Assembly: GCA_000513555.1 (NCBI GenBank)
Contig: ALYD01000005.1
Coordinates: forward strand, 83,781 to 147,780
Reading direction: 5' to 3'
Length of the DNA stretch: 64,000 nucleotides
Source: Lachnospiraceae bacterium JC7
GTDB lineage: Bacteria; Bacillota; Clostridia; Lachnospirales; Lachnospiraceae
Translations under genes and position numbers: made by a program
The notes under the pieces: model-generated
Database searches by the model: none
Seen by the model: the letters and a program-made list of their open reading frames with translations, nothing else
Told to the model about the DNA's origin: nothing
Shown here: piece by piece, positions 61,345 through 64,000 of the stretch
How the letters are laid out: the number at the start of each line of letters is the position of its first letter
Numbering within the stretch: position 1 is the stretch's first letter

Positions 61345-61899
61345 ATGAAAATAAAAGATGCGTTTTCAACCTACGGAAAACAGATCGATGCATATACGGA
61401 TAAGATCAGAACACTCACTAAGCAGAAACATACATTGGAAGACAAATTGAAAGATGATCCCGACGATGCAGAGACGTTAAAAAAGGATTATGACAAACTT
61501 GAGCTCTCTATAAGAAGTCTTGAAGAAAAAAGAGACAAGTACTCAGCGTTCACTGAAAAAGTGATGGAACAGGAAATAAACCTGCATAATATGCTCGTTG
61601 CAAAACAGCAGGCAGATGCCTATGACAAGGCCGCAAAGGACATGGAAAAATGCATGAATGTGGCCGCCAAATACGGCAGGGGCGAGAAAGTCCCGGCCAA
61701 AGATCTGCAGAAGCTCATGCAAATGTACCCGGAACTTTACAAGCTTGCCGCAGCTCAGCGGATGATGTCAGAACTTAAAGACAAGAAGCATAAATCCGAG
61801 TGGGAAGACGAGGAAGATCAACCCACTGATGTATCGGTGAGCGATGAAGTCGCGGAAACAGAAGTAACGGCTGAAGCCCCGAAACCTGCCGAAACTTAA
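61345..61899 (+). CDS. Coiled-coil protein of unknown function
   Basis: This 184-residue charged protein is predicted to be mostly helical, with a coiled coil (about 10-80) of 'TLTKQKHTLEDKLKDDPDD' character and an acidic tail (about 150-184). It has no signal peptide or membrane segment. A GGGAGGTG site lies about 13 bases before the ATG. It lies 95 bases after the GntR gene and converges with the RraA-family gene. I do not recognise the family. Confidence 0.7.
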   Translation: MKIKDAFSTYGKQIDAYTDKIRTLTKQKHTLEDKLKDDPDDAETLKKDYDKLELSIRSLEEKRDKYSAFTEKVMEQEINLHNMLVAKQQADAYDKAAKDMEKCMNVAAKYGRGEKVPAKDLQKLMQMYPELYKLAAAQRMMSELKDKKHKSEWEDEEDQPTDVSVSDEVAETEVTAEAPKPAET

Positions 61900-61913
61900 A
61901 CCGATCTTATCCT

Positions 61914-62621
61914 TTACAGCTCATACTTTGATCTTATTTCAATCACTTCCTTCGGTGCAAGTTCCGGCAGCTCTTCGCCATTCTTTTTCGCCTCAACATA
62001 TCGCGCTATAAGAGCAATACGTTTCTCTTCATAGGCAAGCTTCTCTTCCGCCTTGTCCAGAACGACCTCGATCAGCTCCCTGGGAATCACGCATACACCA
62101 TCTGCATCCCCCACCACCAGATCACCGGGCTTGACATTGACACCTGCACAGCTTATGGGGATGTTAATGTTTCCTTCGCCACGTCTGATGGGCCCCCTCG
62201 GCAGTAGTCCCAGAGAATATACAGGAAGACCTATCTCCTTCGTTCCTTCTGAATCACGGGAATATCCGTTTATGACTATGCCTTCTATGCCCATGGCCTG
62301 ACAGGCTCTTTCAAAAAGATCACCGATGTAAGGACGATCCTTATAGGCTTTGCCGTCCACCACCATGACATAGCCCTCCAGAGGAACCGAATAAGCCGCA
62401 ACATTTAGAGGCAGGTTATCACCATCTTCGGTCTCGACGGTCATGGCGGTACCGACCATCAGTCGGGTGGTGCCCACAGGCTTCATTTCAGCATACATAC
62501 ATCCGTCCCGCGGTATATCCAGCTTTGCCTTCTTTACTCCATCCAGGATCAAAGGGACGCTGAGCTTTCGTGCTCTTTTGATGACTTCTTCGGGAAGTAG
62601 CGGTGCGTTTTTATTTATCAT
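61914..62621 (-). CDS. RraA-family protein (HMG/CHA aldolase-like)
   Basis: This 235-residue cytoplasmic protein has the RraA/HMG-aldolase fold. Visible motifs are 'GIVINGYSRDSEGTKEIGLPV', which carries the substrate Arg and Asp, and 'GDLVVGDADGVCVIPRE', which carries the metal-binding Asp. Members with these residues cleave 4-hydroxy-4-methyl- or 4-carboxy-4-hydroxy-2-oxo acids to pyruvate or oxaloacetate; others bind RNase E. RNase E control is unlikely in this group of bacteria. With the TRAP operon nearby it may act on the imported acid. An AGGAGGT site precedes the ATG. Confidence 0.85.
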   Translation of the reverse strand: MINKNAPLLPEEVIKRARKLSVPLILDGVKKAKLDIPRDGCMYAEMKPVGTTRLMVGTAMTVETEDGDNLPLNVAAYSVPLEGYVMVVDGKAYKDRPYIGDLFERACQAMGIEGIVINGYSRDSEGTKEIGLPVYSLGLLPRGPIRRGEGNINIPISCAGVNVKPGDLVVGDADGVCVIPRELIEVVLDKAEEKLAYEEKRIALIARYVEAKKNGEELPELAPKEVIEIRSKYEL

Positions 62622-62691
62622 GGTGAGGTACCTCCTACGTTGTTGTTAAATGATTTTTTCAAAACAAGTTATCTTAAATTGCAATCGGATT

Positions 62692-62741
62692 CATTCGCAA
62701 AATTTTTCGGCTGAATTTACAGCTGAGAGATTTTGCGAATG
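62692..62741. repeat. 11-bp perfect inverted repeat upstream of the RraA-family gene
   Basis: CATTCGCAAAA (62692-62702) pairs with TTTTGCGAATG (62731-62741), with a smaller CAGC/GCTG pair inside. It lies about 70 bases before the RraA-family start and may be an operator or an RNA leader hairpin. The rest of 62622-62960 is AT-rich, with one CCTCCTC/GAGGAGG hairpin (62857-62875) and no supported coding frame. Confidence 0.6.
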
Positions 62742-62960
62742 TTGCTAGATTCCTGCAAACAGGAGTAGATTGTCTATGCACAGAAATGATTCTTTTTTAG
62801 CGAAGAGGTTCGGAACTTGATGTCTTGACCATTACCCAGTTAAAATTTCAATACCCCTCCTCTTGCGAGGAGGTTCTGCAAAAACAACCAAAATATTGGT
62901 GATTGCAACTTTAAATATACCACATCTTAAGTAAAATATTACCAAAGATCTAGTTTTCTT

Positions 62961-63101
62961 GGGTCGAGCGACCAGGCCCCGCTTAAGGCGCTTTATCTCT
63001 CGACCTACGAGGCAACAAAGAAATGGACCATGCCACTCCGAAACTGGGGAAAAGTCTATGGTGAGCTTCAGATTATGTATGATGGAAGGTTGCCTGAATA
63101 A
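62961..63101 (+). mobile_element. 3' remnant of an IS256-family transposase gene
   Basis: In one frame the bases read 'SSDQAPLKALYLSTYEAT' and then 'KKWTMPLRNWGKVYGEL', ending 'GRLPE' and stop at 63101. This is the conserved C-terminal end of IS256/Mutator transposases. Nothing of the catalytic DDE region remains. It abuts an esterase fragment. Confidence 0.8.
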
Positions 63102-63112
63102 ACAAAAAAGGG

Positions 63113-63352
63113 GGTGGCGCAGAAGCTACTTTAAAAGAGGTTCTTGAGCTTTGCACAGATAAGAGCAAAACCTACTATATCGGAGGCTATTCCCTTACAG
63201 GGCTCTTTGCGCTTTGGGCTGCATATCAGACAGATATCTTTGAAGGCGTTGCAGCAGCTTCACCCTCCATCTGGTTTCCGGGATTTGTGGATTATATGAA
63301 AGAGCATGAACTTAAAGCCAAAAGCGTATACCTGAGCCTTGGCAGGGCATAA
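63113..63352 (+). pseudogene. Fragment of an alpha/beta-hydrolase (esterase) gene
   Basis: In the frame ending at 63352 the bases encode 'YYIGGYSLTGLFALWAA', with the GxSxG nucleophile elbow of esterase D-like hydrolases, and 'GVAAASPSIWFPGF'. The 5' end is cut by the IS256 remnant and the 3' end stops early after 'YLSLGRA'. It has no start codon or ribosome site. It is a broken gene. Confidence 0.78.
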
Positions 63353-63368
63353 GAACATATATAAGTGT

Positions 63369-63410
63369 AAAACAGACTCAAATCAGTGTCAGATGGGAGT
63401 CTGTTTCTTT
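63369..63410 (+). terminator. Intrinsic terminator
   Basis: AAACAGACTC pairs with GAGTCTGTTT around a loop of about 17 bases, followed by CTTTT. It separates the esterase fragment from the racemase gene. Confidence 0.82.
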
Positions 63411-63463
63411 TGGGTGATAGGATATCTTTGACAACATAGATGTAATAATGAATGGAGGCAGGT

Positions 63464-64000
63464 ATGAAAACTATAGGACTTATCGGTGGCATGAGTTGGG
63501 AGAGCACTGTCACCTATTATGAGATTTTAAATAAAGAAGTAGCAGGTGCACTTGGAGGATTTCACAGCGCCAAGATCCTTATGTACAACGTGGATTTTGC
63601 AGAGCTTGAGGAGAATATGTCAAACGGCTACTGGGCGGGAAATGCAGTGATCCTTGCTGATGCTGCCACAAGACTTGAGAAGGCAGGTGCTGACTTTATC
63701 GTTATTGCTACTAACACCATGCACAAGCTTGTGGACCATATACAGAAGCAGATAAGTATCCCGATCCTTCACATTTCTGATGCTACAGCTGATGCTGTAA
63801 AGCGCGACAACATATGGAAAGTGGGACTTCTTGGAACGAAGTTCACCATGACACAGGGCTTTATCAATGACAGGCTAGCTGATGCAGGACTTGAAGTTGT
63901 GATCCCGGATGATAAGGACATTGAGCTTGTAAATGATGTTATCTTTAATGAGCTCTGTCTTGGAAAGGTTCTGGATTCTTCAAGAAAAGAGTACCAGAGG
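63464..64000 (+). CDS. Aspartate/glutamate racemase family protein (3' end outside window)
   Basis: The first 179 residues open 'MKTIGLIGGMSWESTVTYY', the standard start of aspartate/glutamate racemases. The first catalytic position reads 'IATNTMHK', with Thr where most members have Cys. This is the form known in L-aspartate/glutamate-specific racemases such as YgeA. The second catalytic Cys is normally near residue 190-200 and would be just outside the window; the sequence ends at residue 179. An ATGGAGGCAGGT site precedes the ATG. Monocistronic as far as seen. Confidence 0.9.
   Translation, partial: MKTIGLIGGMSWESTVTYYEILNKEVAGALGGFHSAKILMYNVDFAELEENMSNGYWAGNAVILADAATRLEKAGADFIVIATNTMHKLVDHIQKQISIPILHISDATADAVKRDNIWKVGLLGTKFTMTQGFINDRLADAGLEVVIPDDKDIELVNDVIFNELCLGKVLDSSRKEYQR

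Noticed and set aside
62857..62875. CRISPR-like short hairpin CCTCCTC/GAGGAGG
   Set aside because: It occurs once; no repeat-spacer pattern or cas gene is present.

Overview
The window reads as a chromosomal segment of an anaerobic Firmicute of the class Clostridia, most likely a Lachnospiraceae (Butyrivibrio-like) gut or rumen bacterium. The signs are strong AGGAGG ribosome sites, moderate G+C, a TSCPD-domain protein, a minimal SufBC pair, split class I fumarase, BMP-type nucleoside uptake, choline-binding-like surface repeats, and insertion-sequence scars of the ISLre2 and IS256 types. I saw no tRNA, rRNA, CRISPR array or intact mobile element. This placement is an inference from gene content; no composition was computed.

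Layout. 1-4.8 kb: a phospholipid operon (PAP2-like protein, flippase-like membrane protein, PssA, Psd) followed by a two-component system. 4.9-6.6 kb: a two-gene iron-sulfur assembly unit (SufC, SufB-like). 6.8-9.4 kb: an anion permease, a 52-residue Cys-containing mini-protein with its own promoter and terminator, and a small surface protein. 9.5-17.8 kb: a PrsW protease, a 1164-residue GGDEF-EAL-PAS-GGDEF protein, an aminotransferase, a TSCPD protein and a membrane diguanylate cyclase. 17.8-19.6 kb: a MATE exporter with a consensus promoter, a guanidine-IV (mepA)-like riboswitch and two tandem structured 83-bp repeats in its leader. 19.7-24.1 kb: small secreted or zinc-ribbon proteins and a scar of ATPase and ISLre2 fragments. 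24.3-28.6 kb: fumarase alpha/beta, a DASS dicarboxylate permease and a LysR regulator. 28.56-28.81 kb: a decayed duplicate of the MATE locus that keeps a second, orphan riboswitch. 28.8-37.8 kb: an acidic secreted protein, a 1954-residue surface protein, a flavodoxin-like reductase and an L,D-transpeptidase lipoprotein. 38-46.3 kb: a lipid-anchored FMN/FAD reductase, a four-gene BMP/ABC nucleoside importer and xanthine phosphoribosyltransferase. 46.5-57.2 kb: a three-gene membrane/DUF6765/DUF308 operon, a Tat-type flavoprotein with a LysR gene, and a three-gene zinc-ribbon/TPR/secreted-protein operon. 57.3-62.6 kb: a TRAP transporter with a divergent GntR repressor, a coiled-coil protein and an RraA-family aldolase. 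62.7-64 kb: an IS256 remnant, an esterase fragment and the start of an Asp/Glu racemase.

How it fits together. C4-dicarboxylate chemistry recurs: fumarase with DASS import, two exported fumarate-reductase-type flavoproteins and a TRAP carrier, which fits use of fumarate-like acids as terminal electron acceptors. Nucleoside import next to Xpt forms a purine-salvage block. Surface and envelope functions (giant adhesin, L,D-transpeptidase, PE synthesis) take most of the rest.

The most notable non-textbook signals are three. First, there are reciprocal remnants: the MATE locus carries a LysR tail, and the LysR locus carries a MATE tail plus a complete-looking riboswitch leader. Second, the paired 83-bp hairpin repeats lie in the MATE 5' leader. 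Third, the L,D-transpeptidase gene has an in-frame stop followed by 77 open Thr/Asp-rich codons.
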